Part shown: positions 25,233-32,653 of the stretch, piece after piece
How the letters are laid out: each line of letters opens with the position of its first letter
Numbering within the stretch: position 1 is the first letter of the stretch
Position numbers and translations under genes: made by a program
Source: an uncultured Spirochaetaceae bacterium
Lineage (GTDB): Bacteria; Spirochaetota; Spirochaetia; Sphaerochaetales; Sphaerochaetaceae
Reading direction: 5' to 3'
NCBI GenBank assembly: GCA_944389115.1
Contig: CALXLE010000066.1
Span: 1 to 34,566 of the forward strand
DNA length: 34,566 nt
Notes under the pieces: model-generated
Databases searched by the model: none
Seen by the model: only the letters and a program-made list of their open reading frames with translations
Told to the model about the DNA's origin: nothing

Positions 25233-25970
25233 TTAATAGCTGAAATCGTATGTGAGTGAGACGGTGTAAGCGGTTGAGTCAGCTAATTCCTCAGGAACAT
25301 CGATTATTGTCCTGAGACGCGAATCGGTAAGGAGATTCTGTCCCGATACAGGGGCAAGCTCCTCCTCTGTCAATGTATAGCATCCGCCGCTGTCGCCAGA
25401 GACGGCAATTGACACACTATTTAGCATCTGATGCACAGAGCCTGTATTCTCGAGAACGATCTCAAGTTTTCCCTCATCGTTGAGTAAAGCCGTTCCTGTG
25501 ACGCTCTCGACAACACGCGATGGCTTTACATAAGCGCTTGTCGAATAGACGAAGAGGAATGAGATCATCTGCCCTGCTTCCTGCTCTGACGCTCCGGAAG
25601 GCATCGGGATCTGCTCTGAGATGATGCGGAATGAAAGCTCCTTTGTAACAGTTGATGGTCCACGATACTGGACGCGCACAAGCTGTGTCGAGTCAGGTCT
25701 TATGATCATCTTGTTCGGCTGAATGGAGAAATACTGAGGGACATCCTCGTTGTATTCATTGCCATCAATGTCGATGCTGCGCTTTACAGCCCTGACCTCG
25801 ATTGCTATCGGGGAATCGGAGTCGTTTACGATCGTATAGACCTTAGCGCTTTCTGCCCCTGTGGGATCATATGTCACATTCAGCGGCGACAGCTGATAAG
25901 CAGCTGCTCCGAAAAGTGTGACAGCAAGGAAAAGCAATAACAGTATTGCCCTTCGTACATTTGTGATCAT
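25233..25970 (-). CDS. PapD-like periplasmic chaperone
   Basis: About 245 residues from the ATG at 25970 (second of two adjacent ATGs; AAAGGGGG four bases upstream). A reading from 26024 would add residues ahead of the signal peptide (AILLLLFLAVTLFGAAA). Domain 1 has VYTIVNDSDSPIAIEV and YFSIQPNKMIIRPDSTQLV, then ELSFRIISEQIP, the classic PapD order. Domain 2 follows FVYSTSAYVKPSR, with LEIVLENTGSVHQML. The first strand (LSPLNVTYDPTG) lacks the Arg found in classical PapD, which points to a non-classical, archaic/alternative-type clade; uncertain. It folds the subunits and delivers them to the usher 33 bases downstream. Confidence 0.88.
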   Translation of the reverse strand: MITNVRRAILLLLFLAVTLFGAAAYQLSPLNVTYDPTGAESAKVYTIVNDSDSPIAIEVRAVKRSIDIDGNEYNEDVPQYFSIQPNKMIIRPDSTQLVRVQYRGPSTVTKELSFRIISEQIPMPSGASEQEAGQMISFLFVYSTSAYVKPSRVVESVTGTALLNDEGKLEIVLENTGSVHQMLNSVSIAVSGDSGGCYTLTEEELAPVSGQNLLTDSRLRTIIDVPEELADSTAYTVSLTYDFSY

Positions 25971-26039
25971 CATGCCCCCTTTGCTATGCCCTATCAGGCA
26001 TATCTCTATTGCATGATGAAACATGGGGTCTGTAGCTCA

Positions 26040-26053
26040 AATATACCCCCCCC
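26040..26053 (-). promoter_or_regulatory. Homopolymeric G8 tract abutting a -10-like box upstream of the chaperone gene
   Basis: On the minus strand eight G (26053-26046) run directly into TATATT (26045-26040), about 70 bases before the chaperone ATG. Slipped-strand changes in the tract would alter promoter spacing. Upstream -35 sequence is poor (TTTACT at 12 bases), so the strength is uncertain. Confidence 0.5.
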
Positions 26054-26148
26054 GTTGAGTAAAGGGTGCCCAACGAGAAGGCAGTACGGTTTGGGCCAAC
26101 TCTGAGAAAATCTGTCTCAGAACCAGTCTCATCTTATACCGAGATAAA

Positions 26149-26177
26149 TTTTTAGGGGAAAGAATAGCTAGTGTCAA
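26149..26177 (-). promoter_or_regulatory. Upstream promoter candidate of the chaperone-usher operon
   Basis: TTGACA (26177-26172), 17-base spacer, TAAAAA (26154-26149) on the minus strand, just after the hairpin that follows the lipoprotein gene. If this is the true promoter, the G8 tract lies in the leader. A further hairpin, CTGAGA / TCTCAG (26102-26107, 26115-26120), would be in the same leader. Confidence 0.5.
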
Positions 26178-26184
26178 GCAAAAT

Positions 26185-26215
26185 CATCGGATAACGGTAA
26201 ATAGGCTATCCGATG
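26185..26215 (-). terminator. Terminator-like hairpin after the lipoprotein gene
   Basis: CATCGGATA (26185-26193) and TATCCGATG (26207-26215) form a perfect 9-bp stem with a 13-base loop. On the minus strand ATTTTGC follows. It separates the lipoprotein gene from the chaperone-usher operon. Confidence 0.5.
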
Positions 26216-26264
26216 CGGGGAAAAGTATACAGCTGTCCAGTTATGTTGATTTAATTTTACAGAA

Positions 26265-26645
26265 TCACGTGAAAGTGAAGACCAAAGGATTGCTTCCTGC
26301 CTTCTTCAATGTCAATATTCCGTCCTTGCCTGAGAACTCAATCGGGTTCCTTCCAGGGAGGCTTACCGGAGCATTTCCCTCTCTGTATTCATACCTCTCT
26401 TCATTGAGAATAAGCGTATAGACCCCTTCTACATATGACACCCCGCCGAAACCTGACGGGAAGTATTCGCTGATATCGCCGGAATCGGGCTGGGTAACAA
26501 ACTCCTCACGATCCGTATCATCTGACGGTGTTGCCGGGTCGGAAGATGGTGTCTCAACCGGAATGGGAAAGAAATCCGAGAACGAGCATCCAATGAACAT
26601 CAGAATGGCTATGATTGATATTACTGCCACTATTTTCTTCTTCAT
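26265..26645 (-). CDS. Small lipoprotein of unknown function
   Basis: 126 residues from the ATG at 26645 (AAAGGAG SD; an in-frame start at 26684 lacks the signal at its N-terminus). Signal and lipobox: VISIIAILMFIGC with C20 as the likely lipidated residue. A Pro/Ser/Asp-rich linker (PVETPSSDPATPSDD) leads to a small strand-rich domain (VEGVYTLILNEERYEYREG ... GILTLKKAGSNPLVFTFT). No family recognised. It lies just upstream of the chaperone-usher operon in the same direction but behind its own hairpin, so a functional link is only suggested. Confidence 0.7.
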   Translation of the reverse strand: MKKKIVAVISIIAILMFIGCSFSDFFPIPVETPSSDPATPSDDTDREEFVTQPDSGDISEYFPSGFGGVSYVEGVYTLILNEERYEYREGNAPVSLPGRNPIEFSGKDGILTLKKAGSNPLVFTFT

Positions 26646-26725
26646 AACGTCTCCTTTTGAATCCTGTACTCTAAGGATTCTCATGGAGGAAAAGCGGCAG
26701 CATAAGGTTCTTTGAGTTTAAATAA

Positions 26726-26748
26726 GGGCTGGGTTCCGCGCCCAGCCC
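26726..26748 (-). terminator. Rho-independent terminator of the aminotransferase gene
   Basis: GGGCTGGG / CCCAGCCC, a perfect 8-bp GC-rich stem with a 7-base loop, 22 bases past the stop; TTATTTAAA follows on the minus strand. Confidence 0.85.
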
Positions 26749-26770
26749 ATGACCGAATCGATTATCCAGA

Positions 26771-27796
26771 TCAGCAGATCTTGTGTATCCAGCCTGCAGG
26801 TCCTTCAATAGTACCTTCCTGGATTCCCGTGATAGTCTCGCGGAGCTTCGTAAGGACAGGTCCCATCGAATCCATTCCGGAAGGAACGAGGATCTCTCCG
26901 CCATCATATGTGATTGATCCAACAGGTGAGATTACAGCAGCTGTGCCGCAGAGACCGATCTCTGCAAAGTCCTTGACCTCGGTGAACGGAACCTTGCGCT
27001 CCTCAACCTCCATTCCGAGCATCTCAGCAGCTACGACGAGGATCGAGCGGCGTGTGATGGAAGGAAGAATCGTGCTGGACTTCGGTGTTACAAGCTTTCC
27101 ATCCTTTGTGATGAAGATGAAGTTCGCACCGCCAGTCTCCTCGACATATGTCCTTGTAGCGGCATCGAGATACATGTTCTCGCTGAATCCATGCTTGTGA
27201 GCATAATCGCCAGGATAGAGGGACATAGCGTAGTTCAGTCCTGCCTTGATATCACCGGTGCCATGCGGAGCAGCTCTGTCATATGCGCTCAGAAGGAGCT
27301 TGATCGGCTTCACTCCGCCCTTGAAATAAGGACCGACTGGTGTTGCAAACATCCTGAACTCATACTCAGGTGCGGGAGCAACTCCGATTACAGGACCAGA
27401 GCCGAAAAGGAACGGCCTGATATAAAGCGTTGCGCCCGATCCATATGGAGGAACCCAGGCTGCATTTGCCTTGACCATCTCATCGAGTGCTCTGAGGAAC
27501 ATCTCCTCGGACACCTTGGGCATGAGGAGCCTGTCTGCGCTGTCCTGCATTCTCTTCGCATTGAGATCGGGGCGGAATGCCACAATATCCCCATTCTTCT
27601 GGGTATAGACCTTAAGGCCTTCGAAGCAGGTCTGTGCGTACTGAAGGACACCTGCGCTCTCTGAGATTGTGACGGTTGCGTCCTTTGTAAGACCACCTTC
27701 ATCCCAGCTGCCGTCCTTCCAATGTGCGACGAAACGATAATCCACCGGCATATAGCCGAAGCCGAGCTTGGACCATTCGATATTCTTCTTTTCCAT
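26771..27796 (-). CDS. ilvE: Branched-chain amino acid aminotransferase
   Basis: 341 residues. PLP-dependent fold class IV transaminase of the group II (about 340-residue) type: ESAGVLQYAQTCFEGLKVY near 46-64, the PLP lysine K184 in GDIKAGLNYAMSLYPG, and VEETGGANFIFI at 218-229, the usual cofactor loop. It moves the amino group between glutamate and the keto acids of Leu, Ile and Val in the cytoplasm. SD AGAGG seven bases before the ATG. Single gene with its own terminator. Confidence 0.92.
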   Translation of the reverse strand: MEKKNIEWSKLGFGYMPVDYRFVAHWKDGSWDEGGLTKDATVTISESAGVLQYAQTCFEGLKVYTQKNGDIVAFRPDLNAKRMQDSADRLLMPKVSEEMFLRALDEMVKANAAWVPPYGSGATLYIRPFLFGSGPVIGVAPAPEYEFRMFATPVGPYFKGGVKPIKLLLSAYDRAAPHGTGDIKAGLNYAMSLYPGDYAHKHGFSENMYLDAATRTYVEETGGANFIFITKDGKLVTPKSSTILPSITRRSILVVAAEMLGMEVEERKVPFTEVKDFAEIGLCGTAAVISPVGSITYDGGEILVPSGMDSMGPVLTKLRETITGIQEGTIEGPAGWIHKIC

Positions 27797-27823
27797 AGTT
27801 AAGCCTCTTTGATGATTAAGGTA

Positions 27824-27852
27824 ATGATAGTCATCTGAGGTGTGCGCTACAA
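27824..27852 (-). promoter_or_regulatory. Promoter candidate of ilvE
   Basis: TTGTAG (27852-27847), 17-base spacer, TATCAT (27829-27824) on the minus strand. The -35 overlaps the stop codon of the Nudix gene. Confidence 0.45.
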
Positions 27853-28242
27853 GATTTCAGAGGCGACGTACTCAGCGATTTTCCTGTCAGAAGGACCAAA
27901 ATCATAGGAAAGAAGCTCCTCTTTCGCAGCATAAACCACCTCGGTATGGACAGAGAGCTTGAAAGCGCTGGAAAGCGGTGTGACAAGACAGCACTTCAGA
28001 TGGTATAGCTTGTCATTATTGGTGAAATCAAAGGCGAGGATCTCCTCCCCTGTCTCGATACCGATGCCAAGTTCCTCGAGCCACTCACGTTTGAGTGTAT
28101 CGGAGACGGTCTCTCCGTACCTGTTCTTCCCTCCGGGAAACTCCCATTTGACAGAGAGCGATCCGCCCGCCACGCGGTGTGCTATGAGGACCCTGCCATT
28201 ACCATCTACTGCGATTCCCGCCGTTGTTATCCTTTCTTCCAT
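27847..28242 (-). CDS. Nudix hydrolase, MutT-like
   Basis: 131 residues from the ATG at 28242. The Nudix box is intact: GGKNRYGETVSDTLKREWLE continuing ELGIGI fits GX5EX7REUXEEXGU. The N-terminus (RITTAGIAVDGNGRVLIAHR) and WEFPGGK are like MutT/8-oxo-dGTP diphosphatases, though other nucleotide substrates are possible. There is no SD. The stop of the preceding membrane-protein gene is eight bases upstream, so translation is probably by re-initiation. A TTG-started reading from 28293 would overlap that gene and lacks support. Confidence 0.88.
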   Translation of the reverse strand: MEERITTAGIAVDGNGRVLIAHRVAGGSLSVKWEFPGGKNRYGETVSDTLKREWLEELGIGIETGEEILAFDFTNNDKLYHLKCCLVTPLSSAFKLSVHTEVVYAAKEELLSYDFGPSDRKIAEYVASEIL

Positions 28243-28249
28243 ATGGCTA

Positions 28250-28654
28250 TTATAGCAGGACAAACTGCGGAATGATGAAATGCACAGCCGCAATCAAAGC
28301 CGTTATCCAGCCAAGGCGCGTCGTCCTGTCCTGCGTGAATGTCTCGAAGAAGATCTCGCCCTGCTCCGAGCGCTTCTCGGAGTAACGGAACCGGAAGAAG
28401 AACGCGGAGTAGAATATCCAGAGCGCCGGTATAAGATCTCCAAGTATCACAGGACCGGGATGCATCGGGAAGAACAAAGCCAGCAGCGATATGATGATTC
28501 CCGATACGAAGAAGGCATCGAGAAGCTTCCTGTTCTCCATCAGCGCACCCTTGATCCTTATAGCGAATGAAATCTGCCTCCGGTAGGAATCTACAAGAAA
28601 GAGGAAGGAAACGAGTATCAGATAGGCAATCGATAGAAAATACTGCTGGATCAT
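28250..28654 (-). CDS. Small integral membrane protein, unknown
   Basis: 134 residues with four hydrophobic segments (about 5-22, 44-64, 71-88 and 112-132) and a charged cytoplasmic loop around 90-110 (FRYSEKRSEQGEIFFETF). No family recognised. It overlaps the upstream NAD(P)HX repair gene by four bases (ATGA) and precedes the Nudix gene closely, so all three form one transcript. The neighbours suggest a maintenance role but do not define it. Confidence 0.7.
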   Translation of the reverse strand: MIQQYFLSIAYLILVSFLFLVDSYRRQISFAIRIKGALMENRKLLDAFFVSGIIISLLALFFPMHPGPVILGDLIPALWIFYSAFFFRFRYSEKRSEQGEIFFETFTQDRTTRLGWITALIAAVHFIIPQFVLL

Positions 28655-30015
28655 CTCACCTTCCCCACAGATAGGATAAGCTCATCGGCTGAATAGAAGC
28701 CATAGTCCTCGTGAGCCTTCCTCCCAGCCTTCTGATGGAGGATAACGCCATCGATGGCAGCCCTCAGCGGTTCCTCACCTGCTGCAAGAAGCGTAGCGAT
28801 TACTCCTGAAAGAACGTCTCCCGATCCTGCGACTCCCAATGACGGATTCGCTCCATCGTAGATATAGATATCATCACCAGCTGTTATCCACACAGTAGAT
28901 GACTTTAGTACAATCACAGCGGAGAGCCTATGTGAAAGCGCCCTCAGGGCATCAGCAAGCGAGAGCGCGGAGCCAAGTCCATCATCCATATCCAGCGATG
29001 CCATAAGCCTGCGGTACTCACCAATGTGGGGCGTAAGAACAGCCTTGCTGCCGAAATCATGCCCGGGAGCAAACTTCAATCCATCTGCATCCAGCACAAA
29101 GTTCTTCCCTGACTCAATGGCCTTATCAACAAGGGAAGGAATACCGCTTCCCCAGCCCGGACCAACAAGGAGAGCATCATAGCGCATGAGATCGGAACCT
29201 GGCTTTCTTATCATGAAGGAGGGATTGTCATCACGGATTTTCTCAGAGTCTGTAATGACAGTCACTAGACCACACCCCGCAAAGAACGCAGCCCGCCCGG
29301 CAAGTCTTGGGGCCCCTGTATATTCATCGGATCCGCCTATTATCGCAAGGTGTCCCCTGCTGTTCTTGAAATCAGCCGGTCCGATTCTCCTTATGCGGCT
29401 GTCGCTATCTGAAATGAGATATGTGCCAGAGGGACTTGACGCAAGCTCGTTATCAGGAAAGCCAGGATTGAATACATGGATCTCCCCTGCAATGCCTCTT
29501 ACAGATGGAAGATATAGCTCAAGCTTCGGTACCATGAATGACACAGTGATATCCGCACGGATGATACCACCGGAAGGAACATCCATCGCAATGCGCATAG
29601 CATCCTGATCAATCTCCGCATCCAGCTTTTTTATGATCTCATCGCTCCCTTCTCTATATGAGAATCCGAAGAGCGCATCGATGACTACATCATACCCCGC
29701 AGGCGATTCTGCCATATGGATGGCAGAAGGAAGCTCCTTCCTTCTCTTTAGATTCTCCTCATTGCCATTCGTATAAGGAAGTATTACTGAGACATCATAT
29801 CCATCGGATGCCATAAGCGATGCAAGCTCAAGCCCATCACAGCCATTGTTCCCCGGACCAACCATCACAGCGATGCGGCCATTGAGCCTTGGACGGATTA
29901 TCCCATACGCTCCTACTGCAGCGCTGTCTATCAGCGCTGAGGATGAGAGCTTATGCTGCTCTATTAGCGATCTATCCTTCTTCCCTGCATCCAATAGAGT
30001 GAAAATGGCATCCAT
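28651..30015 (-). CDS. nnr: Bifunctional NAD(P)HX epimerase / ADP-dependent NAD(P)HX dehydratase
   Basis: 454 residues. N-terminal YjeF_N epimerase domain, about 1-200, with GPGNNGCDG at 53-61 and VIDALFGFSYREG at 111-123. C-terminal carbohydrate-kinase-like dehydratase domain, about 210-454, with LAIIGGSDEYTGAPRLAGRA, VLDADGL at 307-313, LTPHIGEY at 327-334 and GVAGSGDVLSG at 394-404 (catalytic D400). It repairs hydrated NADH and NADPH. The N-terminal domain is a little short compared with E. coli Nnr, but motifs are kept. Confidence 0.93.
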   Translation of the reverse strand: MDAIFTLLDAGKKDRSLIEQHKLSSSALIDSAAVGAYGIIRPRLNGRIAVMVGPGNNGCDGLELASLMASDGYDVSVILPYTNGNEENLKRRKELPSAIHMAESPAGYDVVIDALFGFSYREGSDEIIKKLDAEIDQDAMRIAMDVPSGGIIRADITVSFMVPKLELYLPSVRGIAGEIHVFNPGFPDNELASSPSGTYLISDSDSRIRRIGPADFKNSRGHLAIIGGSDEYTGAPRLAGRAAFFAGCGLVTVITDSEKIRDDNPSFMIRKPGSDLMRYDALLVGPGWGSGIPSLVDKAIESGKNFVLDADGLKFAPGHDFGSKAVLTPHIGEYRRLMASLDMDDGLGSALSLADALRALSHRLSAVIVLKSSTVWITAGDDIYIYDGANPSLGVAGSGDVLSGVIATLLAAGEEPLRAAIDGVILHQKAGRKAHEDYGFYSADELILSVGKVR

Positions 30016-30083
30016 AATCTATATTCTAATCAGAGGCAAGGTATATGTCATTACATTGACTTAAATGGAAAACTATGGCCTTT

Positions 30084-30227
30084 TCATTGGATCGTATCCT
30101 GAGAATCCTCAGGAGATGTGAGACGGGCAGTAATCTGATCCTCTACCATGATAAAGATATCCTTCTTGGAAGCCACATCAAGATAAAAGTCCAGATTTCT
30201 TTCAAGCTCTTCAGCTGTGATTATCAT
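30084..30227 (-). CDS. Short orphan Phd/YefM-type antitoxin-like protein
   Basis: 47 residues: MIITAEELERNLDFYLDVAS, then KKDIFIMVEDQITARLTSPE, then DSQDTIQ. The order 'ITA-EL-x-N-x-x-x-YL, then DIFI, then A-x-L-x-x-P' is that of the N-terminal DNA-binding half of type II antitoxins of the Phd/YefM family, which are usually 75-90 residues. The toxin-binding C-terminal part is missing and no toxin gene is beside it. GGGAGG lies about ten bases ahead of the ATG (seven if the GTG at 30230 is used). It sits 20 bases after the glycosyltransferase gene. Confidence 0.65.
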   Translation of the reverse strand: MIITAEELERNLDFYLDVASKKDIFIMVEDQITARLTSPEDSQDTIQ

Positions 30228-30246
30228 CACAGGAATACCTCCCTAA

Positions 30247-31296
30247 CTATATTCTGCTGAGAACATCATCCAGAGCCTCAACAAGGTAGGATCCATCGGT
30301 TATCTTTTTCTGGATTGGTTTTATGTTATCCTGCATCTCTTTGTATTTCTCTTCTGTCATATCAGCAAGGATCTTATCGATATCAGAAAGACTATCAATC
30401 AGAAAACCAACCTTATTCTTCTCAACAAATCCTGCCATGCCAGCTTCTCTCCAGATGAAGACGGGTATACCGATTGAAAGATATAATGAAAGTTTATGGG
30501 GGCAATTATAGCGAAGATAATTCCCATAATTTCCGCTACATGTTTCGATAGAGTCCCCATCCCAGACCAATCCAAAGGAAGAATCAATTTTAAAAGGTAC
30601 AATATCCGGCTCAAACGATCCCTTATATATTGCATTTTCACCAATATTAAGTGAATCGCCATTTATTCCTATAAGTTCTACGACATAAGATCTAGAAGTA
30701 GAAATCCAATTATTAATGAATTTGGACTTCAGTAAATTGCCAGTAAAAGCTACAGTTTTAGTAAAAGATTTATCCTTAATTTCAGAACTTTCAAATAAAT
30801 AAGGGAATATCTTTAAAGGAGAAATATAAGGAGATGTAACGCCAATCTCTTTTACAGTGGGAATTGTTGGCTCTGGTACGATCAAACCAGCAGCAAGATT
30901 ATATAATTTCTGATATTTCTCTGCTGGTTCGTTCTTTAGTTCTTCTGCATTTGATGCTCTACAAAAGTCTAAATCATGATTAATCAGAATTACTTTATTT
31001 CTTTTCACGATTTTAATAAAAGCAAAATTCATTGAAACAAAATCAAATGGATGGTTAATTACCATAATCGAATTTGAAGGCATGCCAAAAAAAAGCTTCA
31101 AAATCCTTCTTAATCCAATTAATCCTGATGAAATAGTCTCCAAGAATTTATTATCCATTTTTCTTGTTCTTGGAAGGATAATCGGAATAAAACCTTTTGA
31201 ATCAAGAATACGGCTAATATCAATCTTAGCCTTTGACCCTGCATGTCTAATCAATATATCACTATATCCTATGTAATATTTCTTTGCTTTATCCAT
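30247..31296 (-). CDS. Glycosyltransferase, galactofuranosyltransferase-like
   Basis: About 349 residues from the ATG at 31296 (N-terminus MDKAKKYYIGYSD; a reading from 31347 adds a segment with no SD). The C-terminal part, SFGLVWDGDSIETCSGNYG followed by YLRYNCPHKLSLYLSIGIPV and FIWREAGMAGFVEKNKVGF, is typical of the GT-B enzymes annotated as beta-1,6-galactofuranosyltransferases or Gtf3-like transferases. The substrate is not certain. It belongs to a surface polysaccharide set with the GT4 gene upstream. AT-rich in its 5' half and richer in GC towards its 3' end. Confidence 0.75.
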   Translation of the reverse strand: MDKAKKYYIGYSDILIRHAGSKAKIDISRILDSKGFIPIILPRTRKMDNKFLETISSGLIGLRRILKLFFGMPSNSIMVINHPFDFVSMNFAFIKIVKRNKVILINHDLDFCRASNAEELKNEPAEKYQKLYNLAAGLIVPEPTIPTVKEIGVTSPYISPLKIFPYLFESSEIKDKSFTKTVAFTGNLLKSKFINNWISTSRSYVVELIGINGDSLNIGENAIYKGSFEPDIVPFKIDSSFGLVWDGDSIETCSGNYGNYLRYNCPHKLSLYLSIGIPVFIWREAGMAGFVEKNKVGFLIDSLSDIDKILADMTEEKYKEMQDNIKPIQKKITDGSYLVEALDDVLSRI

Positions 31297-31389
31297 AGAA
31301 ATCTCTATCTCTCCCAAAAACTCAATAAAAACTGAACTTCGAAGCAATAACTATATGAATGATATAACAATTTTACTCAATTACTACAT

Positions 31390-31417
31390 ACTATATTTTC
31401 TTTATAATCCCCGGCAA
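31390..31417 (-). promoter_or_regulatory. Promoter candidate for the galactofuranosyltransferase-like gene
   Basis: TTGCCG (31417-31412), 16-base spacer, TATAGT (31395-31390) on the minus strand, in the 149-base gap between the two glycosyltransferase genes. Confidence 0.35.
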
Positions 31418-31445
31418 AGTGATATCTTTTATAAAAAACTTATTT

Positions 31446-32567
31446 TCAGCAAATCGATAGATAAAAATTCTGTAGCCATTTAACACCATCTTCCATATCA
31501 TATCCTGCGGTTCTAATTGCATCTGATTGATCACAACGATTAGTATTTTTAATTGCCTCAAAAGCTTTATTACTCCATATCAAAGCATTATCATTAAGAG
31601 ATATCCTATAAAAAAGGCCTAATCCGGCATCAGCTTCTGGCTGAATGGATTCATCTGCAACTAAACATGGCAATCCTGTAGATTGAGCTTCAACCAAGAC
31701 AATACCAAATCCTTCATATGATGAGGGGAAAAGAAATAAGTCCATTGCACACATATATGAATTTACATCATCCGTTATTCCAATAAATCTGACGCAAGTA
31801 GAAAGATTGCGGAATTTCACATCTGATTGAATTTTATCCATTAATTCCCCGGTACCAATAAGCCATAGTTCACTATCGGGATGCTGCGAATGAAAACAAT
31901 CAAAAATCTCTATAATCTTCCTATGATTTTTCTGAATAGAGAATCGTCCAACATGTCCTATGATTGTTTTTTCGCCTACTCCATATTTATTTCTAATAAT
32001 CTCTCTTTTATTATTCGAAAAAGTGTTAGCCCGCGTATTTATCCCATTTATAAAAACATGGCATTTATCAGAATCAGCAACCCTGCGTCCAAATATCTGT
32101 TTAGCAGCCTTTTTTGAACAAGCAAGGAAATAATCACTTCTTGATCTTGTTGCGGACGTAAGAAATAAACTGAATATTGCACCTGCCGTCAGTGGATATT
32201 GTAAAGTATTATGAGTATGGGAAATAACTTTTATTCCCATTCCTTTCAACAAATCTATATAACAAAATGCTGAATCTGTATAATGGAGGTGAGCAATTTT
32301 ATATTTATTTCCATATTTTGAAATAAAATCCTTCCACCATTTTCGATAAGAGAGAGAATTTACCGTGTTAAATGAAGGGATACGATAAATATTACTGAAT
32401 CTAGATGAGAGCAATTCAAATTTCCTTACTCGATCTTCATCTATTTGGTTACCATGGTAAGCAATATCTATATTGATAATACTCTTGTCTATAGAATCGA
32501 ATATATTTGCTACTAATTTTTCAATACCACCATTATCAACAGCGCCAAGGACATAAAGAATATTAAG
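31446..32567 (-). CDS. Glycosyltransferase family 4 protein
   Basis: About 373 residues from ATG 32567 (MLNILYVLGAVDNGGIEKLV, the usual GT4 start). ATGs at 32591 and 32621 are also in frame, and no start has a well-placed SD. GT-B fold: GAVDNGGIEKL loop at the N-terminus, HLHYTDSAFCYID, IIGHVGRFSIQKNHRKIIEI in the second domain and the E-x7-E region PSSYEGFGIVLVEAQSTGLP, which binds the nucleotide sugar. A retaining transferase of the capsule/LPS-like type. The sugar is not known. Strongly AT-rich. Confidence 0.85.
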   Translation of the reverse strand, partial: LNILYVLGAVDNGGIEKLVANIFDSIDKSIINIDIAYHGNQIDEDRVRKFELLSSRFSNIYRIPSFNTVNSLSYRKWWKDFISKYGNKYKIAHLHYTDSAFCYIDLLKGMGIKVISHTHNTLQYPLTAGAIFSLFLTSATRSRSDYFLACSKKAAKQIFGRRVADSDKCHVFINGINTRANTFSNNKREIIRNKYGVGEKTIIGHVGRFSIQKNHRKIIEIFDCFHSQHPDSELWLIGTGELMDKIQSDVKFRNLSTCVRFIGITDDVNSYMCAMDLFLFPSSYEGFGIVLVEAQSTGLPCLVADESIQPEADAGLGLFYRISLNDNALIWSNKAFEAIKNTNRCDQSDAIRTAGYDMEDGVKWLQNFYLSIC

Positions 32568-32602
32568 CATAATAACTGTTTCTATATCCTCCATTTTCGT
32601 TA

Positions 32603-32626
32603 CAATATTGATAGACAACAATATTG
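32603..32626. promoter_or_regulatory. Two CAATATTG palindromes between divergent glycosyltransferase genes
   Basis: CAATATTG at 32603-32610 and 32619-32626, each a perfect 8-bp palindrome, 16 bp apart, in the divergent intergenic region. Possible operator controlling both directions; no regulator is next to it. Confidence 0.3.
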
Positions 32627-32653
32627 AGTCTAGCTACATTAGGTAAATGATAT

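Noticed and set aside
28249..28254. TATAAT six bases before the Nudix start, suggesting a leaderless mRNA
   Set aside because: There is no acceptable -35 at 16-18 bases, and the hexamer contains the stop codon of the preceding gene in the same transcript; re-initiation is simpler.
30075..30260. 61-codon frame on the plus strand
   Set aside because: It lies opposite the antitoxin-like ORF, has no SD, and the product has no family features; the minus-strand reading is far better supported.
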